Below, piece after piece: positions 12,412-23,559 of a stretch of 64,000 nucleotides of DNA. Every line of letters starts with the position of its first letter. The first letter of the stretch is position 1. The DNA comes from Bathynomus jamesi. Its lineage: Eukaryota > Arthropoda > Malacostraca > Isopoda > Cirolanidae. Below the pieces are notes generated by a model. The model saw nothing but the letters and a program-made list of their open reading frames with translations. It was not told where the DNA came from and ran no database searches. Where the stretch lies: the NCBI GenBank assembly GCA_023014485.1, contig JAJOZX010000484.1, positions 186,001-250,000 of the forward strand, in the 5' to 3' direction. A program made the position numbers and the translations under genes.

Positions 12412-12885
12412 TGAATTCATTATTTTTTATACATTGAACTAGTTATCAGCCACTTACAGCTTCTTGGGATTTTGTTGTACATGACTCAAGGTATTAATGT
12501 AAAAAAATTGAATTTTTTAGGAGAAGGTATTTTTTTTTTATTCAAGGTCAAAGGTCAACTTTTGAAGGGATTTTTTTATTTTTCACAGTAGAGATATTTA
12601 ACAAGAGACAATAAACAAGGGGCTACTAAAGAGCTTTAAAATGAGACCAAAATCAATGCTCTAGCTTTAATAGTTTTTTAGTTACACCGTTTTGAAAATA
12701 GTCATTTAACGCAAAAAAGGTCAAAATGTCACAACTTTGTGACCTTGTATCTCAGTAACCAAAGGTCAGTCAGCTCTAATAATTTGGGAATTTAAGTTTG
12801 GCATGTATATCTGCTATTGTGCCAAGTATGAGCAAAATTGAAAGGGGTGAGTGTTTTAGGTGGCTGACTTGACATGGAATGACCC
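12412..12885 (-). repeat. Right terminal inverted repeat of Sola-like element
   Basis: Matches the complement of 8701-9180 almost base for base and matches 917-1395 directly. It differs by a short deletion near the outer end (12852-12862), where the AAAGTGCCATTTTGTGG block of the other repeats is replaced by TTTTAGGTGG. Confidence 0.9.
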
Positions 12886-13195
12886 AACAGGGAAGAATCA
12901 ATTTACTGTAGGTTCATATTTGTGTATTGAATAAGATAGAGTACATTCAGATAGGTGAATTTTACAGATCTCAAAACTACTACACATACATGCAGGGGCG
13001 TGCCTAAAGTATTTGGCACCCGGGGAGGATCCTTCCTTTGGCACCCCCCATAAATAATTTTAAAATTTAAACACAGAAAAATATATTATGTTTGCAAGTA
13101 GATTTTTAAACAGTACAGTACTGTCATCAGCAAATTGGAAATAAGAAAAATGCAGAACATTAAAAATTCAGTGAACAGGTAATAGGTACTGCATT

Positions 13196-15234
13196 TTATT
13201 TTCTAAAAAAACCCACAGGAAATCCAGTCTCAATGCTCAGCCTATTCTTCAAAGGTAAATAGAGAGAATTCAGTCTCTGCTTTCGAGCCTTAATTTCTGC
13301 AAATTGATCAATCACCTCATCAAAATTCACCTTCTTTGCATATTCATGTTCAATTGAAAGTAAAGCCAGATTTGTCAATCTTCTCTGACTCATGGTTGAG
13401 TGAAACAAATTTTTTATCAATTTCAATTTGGAAAAACTTTTCACATGAAGCAATAGACACACAGACAGTCAAAAAGAATCTCATACACAGTGACAAGCTT
13501 GGCAAAGATACACAAAAATCCCATTTCACAATAAACTCCAGAAACTGCAATGCTGTCCATTTCTTTGCCTCTTCAACACTGATTTTGGCAGCTTCCAAAT
13601 GCCTCCGAAGTTGTCCAATTTCCACACTGATATCTTCATCAGAGAATTCATCGAAAATCTGAGTCAAATTTGGAATATACTTCCGAAGTTCTTCTTCTGT
13701 TGCAACAACCAAAGTGTTTGGCTGAATAACAGCGAAGATTGACAGAATTTGATCCATTGCCTTAAAATGAATCTCCAATTCTTGATGAAAGTGATCAAGA
13801 CATTCAAACATAGCCCTTTTTACTTCCTCTGGCAATGTGAGACCAGCATCCTTTGCCATCTCTCCTGGCATCCTTTTTTGGAGCTTTACTCTCTTTCTTC
13901 TCTCCATAGAAATGTCCATTTGTAGGTGCATAATGAATGGCCCTCTCCACAATTTCATTGCACTGATCTTCAAGAAACAGTTTTAGAGCTTGGAGCTTCA
14001 CAATGCACTTTTCAAGGCTGATTCCAACTGTTTGCAAATACTTTTGTGTAAGATTAATTTCTTCCAGGACTTCACACCAGAAAGAAAGGTAACTCAAAAA
14101 AGAGAAATCACATACAGCACACAGCAAAATCTGAGCTGATCCTCTTGTGTCCACATTTTCTTTGGGATCGCACAGTACTTCAAGGGTTGAGGTCAGCTTT
14201 TCAAAATTTGCCTTCCCTGGTTTCACAGCGTCATAATGAGCACTCCATCTTGTCTGGGAAAGTCTTTTGACTGTCATGCCTACATTCTCCATCAGCACTT
14301 CCTATCGATGAGTTGAGACTGAAAAGAAGGAACAGACTCTCTCCAAGATTCCAAAAAAAGTCACACATGAAGAAACGCTTCCAAATGAGTGCACTCTGCA
14401 AAAGTTCAGAGAATGATTTGCACAAGGCACAAACAAAGCCTTGGGATTAATCTCTCTGATCTTTGACTGAACACCACCATGAATCCCAGCCATAGTTGCA
14501 GCGTTGTCATATCCTTGACCACGGCACAGGTTTATGTCCAGTCCATCTCTCTCCAGATATCTCAGGATATCCCCTGTGAGCTCAGCAAGAGTCTTTCTGG
14601 CAATAGGGAAGAACCTCAAGAATGATTCCTTTACTTCAACTTTGTCACATTCAATATGGATGTATTTGATCACTTCATACATCTGATCAGTGTGGGACAC
14701 ATCAGGAGTGCTGTCAAAAAGAATCCCAAAATACTTTGCTTTCTTGATATCAGCCACTATTTTCTCTTTGATGTAATTCCCCAAAAGGCAAATGAACTCA
14801 TTCTGAATCTTTGGAGATAAATACGAAGCCACTCTCCTCCCAGATGGAATAGAATGCTTAATCCTTACAAAATAAATTGAAAATCTATCCATCTCCTCTT
14901 CTTCATCAGAGTCTTCCTCCTGTTGGTGTGGACTTCTGCTGGCATTTCCTTCCTCTTCATCAGTTTCACTGCTTTTAGAAGATGAATTGCCATCCTCCAA
15001 TCCTTGCTCTCTCTCATTTGAATCCTCTTGTGAAGATGCTTCTTGTATTTGCCCTTCAGATTCACCAGGCTGAATATCTTCAGGACTTTCTCCTATTGCA
15101 CTTGATGTTGAAGGCGTCACATACTTCAAAATTGATCCGGACATTGCTTGAGCCACCTCTTCTCTTGCCTTCTTCATTTTTCTTTGTTGGAATCCACTGG
15201 GTCGATTTTGCTTCATAGTGGATGTTTTCTGCAA
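13196..15234 (-). pseudogene. ZMYM1-like hAT transposase, several frame breaks
   Basis: Segments run 15234-14302, 14298-13804, 13973-13350 and 13462-13196. The order is: basic start (RPSGFQQRKMKKAREE), a long acidic/serine linker, then the DUF4371-type core with KYFGILFDSTPDVSH and GQGYDNAATMAGIHGGVQ followed by VPCANHSLNF, then an RWSAHYDAV motif, and finally the dimerisation end (ASCEKFF, STMSQRRLTNLALLSIEHEY). This is the hAT lineage that includes zinc finger MYM-type protein 1. The usual TTF-type zinc finger between linker and core is not visible, so an internal deletion is likely. Frame changes near 14300, 13890 and 13435 break the protein. Confidence 0.75.
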
Positions 15235-15318
15235 AATTTTAAAATCAAAAGGTATAAAGCATGAACAATTATGACTTGAAATACATTAACTGAACAAATT
15301 GTATGTGATTATTATTAT

Positions 15319-15320
<2 letters not shown>

Positions 15321-15363
<43 letters not shown>
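15321..15363 (+). repeat. Homopolymer run of 43 G
   Basis: An uninterrupted run of 43 G inside the hAT element upstream of its transposase start. It could form G-quadruplexes. Its length is also close to where sequencing and assembly become unreliable. Confidence 0.95.
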
Positions 15364-15364
<1 letters not shown>

Positions 15365-15986
15365 AAACTATGAGCATTACTCACAAATAACTAGACTATT
15401 GACAAAATGAAAATTAACAGTATGCATTTACTGGGTATTATAACATCACAACGATGCATTTATAAACACTTAAACATCACTATGATACCACATTGTCAAA
15501 AATTACTGGACACTGTTATAATTACCATGATATTGTTATAAACACCAGCACTTTATGCTTTACCATAATTATTTAATGAAACATACCTCATGTATGTGGA
15601 GTCACAGTGTCAAGTGAACAAGACTTGGAATGTCAGTTGCAGCCAGCTGGCAATGCTCAACAAACTAATGACTAAAACGTCAACAAACATTCACCTTTTG
15701 ATGTAATTTTTATCAAATATTTAATTTTTCATTTGTAAATTTTGTATTGCCAATAAAAATAAAAATTTATTTTATAGTGGAAATTAACATTAAGCTGTTG
15801 TAATAGTTTGAACATTTTAAAATTTTTTTTTACTTTGGCGAATTTTTCATTTGGTTTGAAAACTTGTACTGGTATTTCAACTCTCCCGATGGCATCCCCC
15901 CTCCTGGCTGTCACCCGGGGAGGACTCTCCCCCCCCTTGCACCCCCTTTAGTACACTACTGCATACATGCATCTTATACACTAACA

Positions 15987-16178
15987 CAATGGTTCCCAAC
16001 TGGTGGGCCATGTCCCACTTGCTTATCTTTTATTACTATGTTAATAAGTGTTAATAACAAAAATGTACTTATTAAACCTTATGTAAACATGATACGAGCT
16101 TAGCAACATGGAAAGTGGGCCATGAGTTATTCAAATCAGCTCTAGTGGTCGTCGCCTAAAAAAGGTTGGGAACCACTG
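15987..16178. mobile_element. Short hAT MITE, 192 bp
   Basis: The ends are CAATGGTTCCCAACTGGTGG on the left and CAGTGGTTCCCAACC in the complement on the right, with an 8 bp target duplication CACTAACA (15979-15986 and 16179-16186). No coding capacity. Confidence 0.85.
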
Positions 16179-17054
16179 CACTAACACAATCTTTTCATTC
16201 TCATTCTGCTTATATTTCTGCCTGGAAATGTGCAAAATCTGTTCTTTTGACTCTTCAAAAATTCCTTCATCAGCCAAAAATGTGAAAACATATCTAATTT
16301 TAATTTCTCTTTCTGACACCTATCCAAAAACCCTTCCAACATCTTTACTACTACTTTCCCATTCTGATTGCTCAATTGCCATTTCTTCTCCTGATAAAGC
16401 TCAACTCTACTCAAACTTTTGCTTTCAACTCAATCCTGAACTATTCTGGTGCTGTGCTTCCATCCCCTCCTCCCTCTGACTTAATTATGTCTAAAATTAG
16501 TATCTCTTCAATATATGTTTTTTCTGCCCTATCTGGGTTCAACTCCAGGAAGGTGTATGGTCCTGATGGGGTCCCTCCTGTTGTTCTCAAGAACTGTGCT
16601 TCTGTGCTGACACCCTGCCTTGGCAAACTCCTTCAGTTTTGTCTTTCATCTGGTAGTTTTTCTTCCTGTTGGACATTCACTTTATTCAGCCTCTCCCATA
16701 GAAGGCTGATTGTGCTCAACCCTCCAACTATCATCCAGTTGATTTGATTTTTTACTTTTCTAAAGTTTTTTAATTTAGGAAGATTCTTAAACACCTCTAC
16801 TTACAATCTTCTTTCAGGTCGTCAGTGTGGGTTCCACAAGGGATGCTCTACTGGCGATCTTGCATATCTGACTCTTGGTCATCCTCCTTTTGGGAATTTG
16901 GTGAAACCTTTGCTCTTGCACTAGATATATCAAAAGCAGTGTGCGGTAAATTCACCGAAATCAATTCACCGACGGACAATTCACCGATGGACAATTCACT
17001 GACGAAAATTCCCCAACCATCAAATTCACTGACGGATAATTCATCGCTGGAAAA

Positions 17055-20000
17055 TTCACCGACCATCAAATTCACCGACCATCAAATTCACCGACCATCA
17101 AATTCACCGACCATCAAATTCACCGACCATCAAATTCACCGACCATCAAATTCACCGACCATCAAATTCACCGACCATCAAATTCACCGACCATCAAATT
17201 CACCGACCATCAAATTCACCGACCATCAAATTCACCGACCATCAAATTCACCGACCATCAAATTCACCGACCATCAAATTCACGACCATCAAATTCACCG
17301 ACCATCAAATTCACCGACCATCAAATTCACCGACCATCAAATTCACCGACCATCAAATTCACCGACCATCAAATTCACCGACCATCAAATTCACCGACCA
17401 TCAAATTCACCGACCATCAAATTCACCGACCATCAAATTCACCGACCATCAAATTCACCGACCATCAAATTCACCGACCATCAAATTCACCGACCATCAA
17501 ATTCACCGACCATCAAATTCACCGACCATCAAATTCACCGACCATCAAATTCACCGACCATCAAATTCACCGACCATCAAATTCACCGACCATCAAATTC
17601 ACCGACCATCAAATTCACCGACCATCAAATTCACCGACCATCAAATTCACCGACCATCAAATTCACCGACCATCAAATTCACCGACCATCAAATTCACCG
17701 ACCATCAAATTCACCGACCATCAAATTCACCGACCATCAAATTCACCGACCATCAAATTCACCGACCATCAAATTCACCGACCATCAAATTCACCGACCA
17801 TCAAATTCACCGACCATCAAATTCACCGACCATCAAATTCACCGACCATCAAATTCACCGACCATCAAATTCACCGACCATCAAATTCACCGACCATCAA
17901 ATTCACCGACCATCAAATTCACCGACCATCAAATTCACCGACCATCAAATTCACCGACCATCAAATTCACCGACCATCAAATTCACCGACCATCAAATTC
18001 ACCGACCATCAAATTCACCGACCATCAAATTCACCGACCATCAAATTCACCGACCATCAAATTCACCGACCATCAAATTCACCGACCATCAAATTCACCG
18101 ACCATCAAATTCACCGACCATCAAATTCACCGACCATCAAATTCACCGACCATCAAATTCACCGACCATCAAATTCACCGACCATCAAATTCACCGACCA
18201 TCAAATTCACCGACCATCAAATTCACCGACCATCAAATTCACCGACCATCAAATTCACCGACCATCAAATTCACCGACCATCAAATTCACCGACCATCAA
18301 ATTCACCGACCATCAATTCACCGACCATCAAATTCACCGACCATCAAATTCACCGACCATCAAATTCACCGACCATCAAATTCACCGACCATCAAATTCA
18401 CCGACCATCAAATTCACCGACCATCAAATTCACCGACCATCAAATTCACCGACCATCAAATTCACCGACCATCAAATTCACCGACCATCAAATTCACCGA
18501 CCATCAAATTCACCGACCATCAAATTCGACCATCAAATTCACCGACCATCAAATTCACCGACCATCAAATTCACCGACCATCAAATTCACCGACCATCAA
18601 ATTCACCGACCATCAAATTCACCGACCATCAAATTCACCGACCATCAAATTCACCGACCATCAAATTCACCGACCATCAAATTCACCGACCATCAAATTC
18701 ACCGACCATCAAATTCACCGACCATCAAATTCACCGACCATCAAATTCACCGACCATCAAATTCACCGACCATCAAATTCACCGACCATCAAATTCACCG
18801 ACCATCAAATTCACCGACCATCAAATTCACCGACCATCAAATTCACCGACCATCAAATTCACCGACCATCAAATTCACCGACCATCAAATTCACCGACCA
18901 TCAAATTCACCGACCATCAAATTCACCGACCATCAATTCACCGACCATCAAATTCACCGACCATCAAATTCACCGACCATCAAATTCACCGACCATCAAA
19001 TTCACCGACCATCAAATTCACCGACCTTCAAATTCACCGACCTTCAAATTCACCGACCATCAAATTCACCGACCATCAAATTCACCGACCATCAAATTCA
19101 CCGACCATCAAATTCACCGACCATCAAATTCACCGACCATCAAATTCACCGACCATCAAATTCACCGACCATCAAATTCACCGACCATCAAATTCACCGA
19201 CCATCAAATTCACCGACCATCAAATTCACCGACCATCAAATTCACCGACCATCAAATTCACCGACCATCAAATTCACCGACCATCAAATTCACCGACCAT
19301 CAAATTCACCGACCATCAAATTCACCGACCATCAAATTCACCGACCATCAAATTCACCGACCATCAAATTCACCGACCATCAAATTCACCGACCATCAAA
19401 TTCACCGACCATCAAATTCACCGACCATCAAATTCACCGACCATCAAATTCACCGACCATCAAATTCACCGACCATCAAATTCACCGACCATCAAATTCA
19501 CCGACCATCAAATTCACCGACCATCAAATTCACCGACCATCAAATTCACCGACCATCAAATTCACCGACCATCAAATTCACCGACCATCAAATTCACCGA
19601 CCATCAAATTCACCGACCATCAAATTCACCGACCATCAAATTCACCGACCATCAAATTCACCGACCATCAAATTCACCGACCATCAAATTCACCGACCAT
19701 CAAATTCACCGACCATCAAATTCACCGACCATCAAATTCACCGACCATCAAATTCACCGACCATCAAATTCACCGACCATCAAATTCACCGACCATCAAA
19801 TTCACCGACCATCAAATTCACCGACCATCAAATTCACCGACCATCAAATTCACCGACCATCAAATTCACCGACCATCAAATTCACCGACCATCAAATTCA
19901 CCGACCATCAAATTCACCGACCATCAAATTCACCGACCATCAAATTCACCGACCATCAAATTCACCGACCATCAAATTCACCGACCATCAAATTCACCGA

Positions 20001-21391
20001 CCATCAAATTCACCGACCATCAAATTCACCGACCATCAAATTCACCGACCATCAAATTCACCGACCATCAAATTCACCGACCATCAAATTCACCGACCAT
20101 CAAATTCACCGACCATCAAATTCACCGACCATCAAATTCACCGACCATCAAATTCACCGACCATCAAATTCACCGACCATCAAATTCACCGACCATCAAA
20201 TTCACCGACCATCAAATTCACCGACCATCAAATTCACCGACCATCAAATTCACCGACCATCAAATTCACCGACCATCAAATTCACCGACCATCAAATTCA
20301 CCGACCATCAAATTCACCGACCATCAAATTCACCGACCATCAAATTCACCGACCATCAAATTCACCGACCATCAAATTCACCGACCATCAAATTCACCGA
20401 CCATCAAATTCACCGACCATCAAATTCACCGACCATCAAATTCACCGACCATCAAATTCACCGACCATCAAATTCACCGACCATCAAATTCACCGACCAT
20501 CAAATTCACCGACCATCAAATTCACCGACCATCAAATTCACCGACCATCAAATTCACCGACCATCAAATTCACCGACCATCAAATTCACCGACCATCAAA
20601 TTCACCGACCATCAAATTCACCGACCATCAAATTCACCGACCATCAAATTCACCGACCATCAAATTCACCGACCATCAAATTCACCGACCATCAAATTCA
20701 CCGACCATCAAATTCACCGACCATCAAATTCACCGACCATCAAATTCACCGACCATCAAATTCACCGACCATCAAATTCACCGACCATCAAATTCACCGA
20801 CCATCAAATTCACCGACCATCAAATTCACCGACCATCAAATTCACCGACCATCAAATTCACCGACCATCAAATTCACCGACCATCAAATTCACCGACCAT
20901 CAAATTCACCGACCATCAAATTCACCGACCATCAAATTCACCGACCATCAAATTCACCGACCATCAAATTCACCGACCATCAAATTCACCGACCATCAAA
21001 TTCACCGACCATCAAATTCACCGACCATCAAATTCACCGACCATCAAATTCACCGACCATCAAATTCACCGACCATCAAATTCACCGACCATCAAATTCA
21101 CCGACCATCAAATTCACCGACCATCAAATTCACCGACCATCAAATTCACCGACCATCAAATTCACCGACCATCAAATTCACCGACCATCAAATTCACCGA
21201 CCATCAAATTCACCGACCATCAAATTCACCGACCATCAAATTCACCGACCATCAAATTCACCGACCATCAAATTCACCGACCATCAAATTCACCGACCAT
21301 CAAATTCACCGACCATCAAATTCACCGACCATCAAATTCACCGACCATCAAATTCACCGACCATCAAATTCACCGACCATCAAATTCACCG
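17055..21391 (+). repeat. 16 bp tandem array, about 271 units
   Basis: The unit is CAAATTCACCGACCAT repeated head to tail over 4.3 kb. Visible variants are single-base deletions near 17283, 18314 and 18930, a 3 bp deletion near 18527, and two neighbouring A-to-T changes at about 19027 and 19043. From about 19050 to 21391 I saw no variant. The unit equals the last motif of the MULE left terminal repeat, so the array is an expansion of that repeat. The plus strand has no stop codon in any frame, which creates a spurious reading frame of more than 1,500 codons. Confidence 0.95.
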
Positions 21392-21780
21392 AAGAGGGAA
21401 TTTAACGTCAAATACTTGTAATATATTAATTTACCAATCTGTACAAATAATTCATAATTTATTAAAAGAATATACACAAAATTAAAAGTTTTATTAAAGG
21501 ATACTTCATAATTCATTAAGATTCATAGTTTATTAAAAGAATTAAAAGAAATTACCGCACACCCGCGTGGTTACCGGTAAATTCACCATCATCAATTCAC
21601 CAATGGACAATTCACCGAAGAGGGAATTTAACTTCAAATACTTGTAATATATTAATTTACCAATCTGTACAAATAATTCATAATTTATTAAAAGAATATA
21701 CGCAAAATTAAAAGTTTTATTAAAGGATACTTCATAATTCATTAAGATTCATAGTTTATTAAAAGAATTAAAAGAAATTA
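21391..21780 (+). repeat. 164 bp direct duplication around an internal MULE end
   Basis: The block 21391-21554 recurs at 21617-21780 with two visible differences. Between them, 21555-21616 holds ACCGCACAC (complement of the outer left end GTGTGCGGT) followed by GGTTACCGGTAAATTCACC, which is the complement of the right-hand terminus. It therefore looks like a second left end placed next to the first subterminal region. Confidence 0.85.
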
Positions 21781-23559
21781 AAAGCTTTATGCAAGGTACC
21801 TTAACACTCATTAAAAATGAAAACAAAATATTATGAGCTATGCCTCTTAAAAAGACTTTGACACACTGGTCAGGTTCGTATTTTAGTACAATTCTTCTTA
21901 TTCTTTTTGCATAGTCCTGGTATTTTCTTCTCTTTCTCGGTGGCTCTTGACCTGCAATATATTGTTCAATTCTCGCTTCGCTTGAAGTTTGTTCTTTTTT
22001 TATGCACTCCACGAATTTCCAAATATTGGGATGGCAGGAAGTTAGCTGCTCTTCAAATCCCCTATGCCAACCCTCGACATTATTATTCATTTTTGGCAAA
22101 TCATTTACGATAGCATCGTGAACATTCCACAACTCATGTGGAAACTGTGGTGGTCAACGCCGTTGCCTTCGATCTGGACGACCAATCCAAGTATCCTCAA
22201 AATAATCAATGACTTGTTGAGCTTCAGGAGGCAAAATATCGCTGTCGCACAAAATTTCAAAAGCCTCAACTACATTATGCGGAGGGACAAATGCTAATAC
22301 AGATAGCATACGAAGGTTTAGGGCAAAATCTGCATGTATTTCATATTGTTGTTTTAGACCATGTGCTTGAATGGCTCGCATGATGCATTGAGAAAAATGA
22401 AAAAAAGCATCCTCTTTGTTTCGTGTTTGGGAACACTTGCTTAGAAGCTTTAATCATGGCTTTTTCATAATCAGTAGTTATTGTTAATGGGGTTGAAGAG
22501 GGATCAAATCTTCTGATGCTTTCCAAAAAAATCTTATAGGTTTCTTCGGATTTGTCGGGTAGCAAAGCATACACTAGTGGAATTGAAACGGTATCTTCTA
22601 AACCATGCAGTGTGTATAATTGCTTGAATAGCAACGGCACTGCTTTGAATGTACCATCGGCATACCAGTGTTTGCTTTTCATTAACATTTGAAGATTTTG
22701 CACTGTGGCAAAGACTATAATGCGATTTTCACAATTTCCTGTGTCAAAATATAAAAATGCTTCGCCATTCGGCAGTTTTGTGTAGTCTTGAGGAAAAACA
22801 ATGTCTTTGCAAAGGGTTGGTATGACCGGTCCTGCGTGCTTCTTGCTTCGCATGTTTCTCATTGTTCTTTTGATGATTTCTGTACTAGGAAGCTTTCCAA
22901 TTGCTGCTTGACTACATGCAGCAAAGGCATCAGATAATATCGAATGCAGAGAATCGGTTGTATCTGTAGCCTTCTTGCGAATCATTTCACTAACACTTGC
23001 TGCTTCGATGCTTGCTGCATCTGCATGGTGATTGTGCTCATTTGAATGCTTAATTATATTGTCACCAACTGTAGATACTCGAGCACAACATTTAGTTTTC
23101 TGGTATTGGTCACACTTCCAATGGATTGTATCATGATTTTGCTTTTCTTTGTAGTACAGGTGACCTTCAACACAAAGCTTTTTCTTTCCTTTCTCGGACT
23201 ACAAAACAAAGCGCCATTTCTTAAGGGTGTTGGGGAATGAATGAGTCAAAAGGAGTAGTAACCTATCCAACTCAACTGGTACTAATGAGTGTTTAGTTTA
23301 GATGGTTGGTTTGTCAAGTTTGTTTTTAAACTAATTAATTAAGTTGGTTGGTTTGTTGGTGAATTTAAAGGTCGGTGGATTTTCTGGGGATGAATTTGAG
23401 GGTCGATGATTTTTCCGTCGGTGAATTTGATGGTTGGTGAATTTAATGGTTGGTGAATTTTCCAGTGATGAATTATCCGTCGGTGAATTTGATGGTCGAG
23501 GAATTTTCGTCGGTGAATTGTCTGTCGGTGAATTGATTTTGGTGAATTTACCGGTAACC
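21569..23559 (-). mobile_element. Inner 2.0 kb MULE unit
   Basis: Bounded by GGTTACCGGTAAATTCACC at 21569 and its exact complement at the right end (23541-23559), this unit contains the whole transposase region and short degenerate terminal repeats at both ends. It may be the original element, with 16938-21568 (outer end plus array) added by duplication. The 9 bp target duplication flanks the outer composite, not the inner unit. Confidence 0.55.
21749..23200 (-). pseudogene. MULE transposase with FLYWCH zinc finger
   Basis: The N-terminal FLYWCH-type finger (about 23190-23020) reads KLCVEGHLYYKEKQ, then WKCDQYQKTKCCARVST and NEHNHH. The MULE DDE core follows at 22850-22400: KHWYADGTFKAVPLLFKQLY supplies one aspartate and ITTDYEKAMIKA another. 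The C-terminal part has NNNVEGWHRGF (about 22090). It is broken by a run of seven T in the complement near 22402-22408 (six would keep frame) and by an in-frame TGA near 22156 between RRQRR and PPQFPHELWN. No in-frame ATG precedes the finger; a TAG lies just upstream, so the first exon or start is missing. MULE transposases bind terminal repeats and cut DNA in the nucleus. Confidence 0.8.

Larger units (their letters stand above)
8701..12885 (+). mobile_element. Complete Sola-like DNA transposon, 4.2 kb
   Basis: Inverted terminal repeats of about 475 bp (8701-9180 and 12412-12885) start GGGTCATTCCATGTC at both ends, flanked by a 4 bp target duplication AACA (8697-8700 and 12886-12889). A 4 bp duplication with a GRG-type terminus and a DDD-like transposase is what is described for the Sola superfamily; that name is inferred and needs a profile search. 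Transposase coding lies between the repeats. A second copy begins at the left window edge in the opposite orientation, and a divergent relative lies at 60705-63369. Confidence 0.75.
6345..12984 (+). mobile_element. Old CR1-like LINE, split by two DNA transposons
   Basis: Fragments remain at 6345-6823, 8433-8700 and 12890-12992. The first piece (6520-6780) reads as the C-terminal part of a GDSL/SGNH esterase-like ORF1 (DNFNEMRDLYSRNG after allowing for stops). The second and third continue into the endonuclease: 8641-8700 and 12890-12980 match the complement of 29740-29930 in the other old LINE copy. The breaks are explained by the hAT at 6824-8424 and the Sola-like element at 8701-12885, both with target duplications. 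Many stops show it is long dead. The extreme left piece (6345-6385) resembles the 3' LINE tail at 29025-29060. Confidence 0.6.
12993..15961 (-). mobile_element. hAT transposon of ZMYM1/DUF4371 type
   Basis: The ends are CAGGGGCGTGCC on the left and CAGTAGTGTACT in the complement on the right, flanked by a perfect 8 bp duplication CATACATG (12985-12992 and 15962-15969). Both subterminal regions contain CACCCGGGGAGGA in inverted orientation. The transposase is on the minus strand at 13196-15234, and a 43 bp G run lies upstream of it. It is inserted in the old CR1-like LINE tail. Confidence 0.85.
16938..23559 (-). mobile_element. MULE (Mutator-like) element with expanded tandem array
   Basis: The element is flanked by a perfect 9 bp target duplication ATCAAAAGC (16929-16937 and 23560-23568), as expected for Mutator-like elements, and interrupts the LINE exactly at the KAFD codons. 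The ends share CGGTAAATTCACC followed by degenerate units of the type AATTCACCGACGGAC; the left repeat (16943-17070) matches the complement of 23420-23556. The left terminal repeat runs directly into about 271 copies of a 16 bp unit. The FLYWCH/MULE transposase is on the minus strand at 21749-23200. An internal second end lies at 21569. Confidence 0.85.

Noticed and set aside
17055..21391. CRISPR-like array
   Set aside because: Units are contiguous with no spacers, and the DNA is eukaryotic and inside a transposon.
16825..21405. Open reading frame of more than 1,500 codons with a perfect 16-residue repeat
   Set aside because: It is produced by the 16 bp array: 16 is not a multiple of three, no plus-strand frame has a stop, so any array length gives a long ORF. 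No start context, composition or homology supports a protein.
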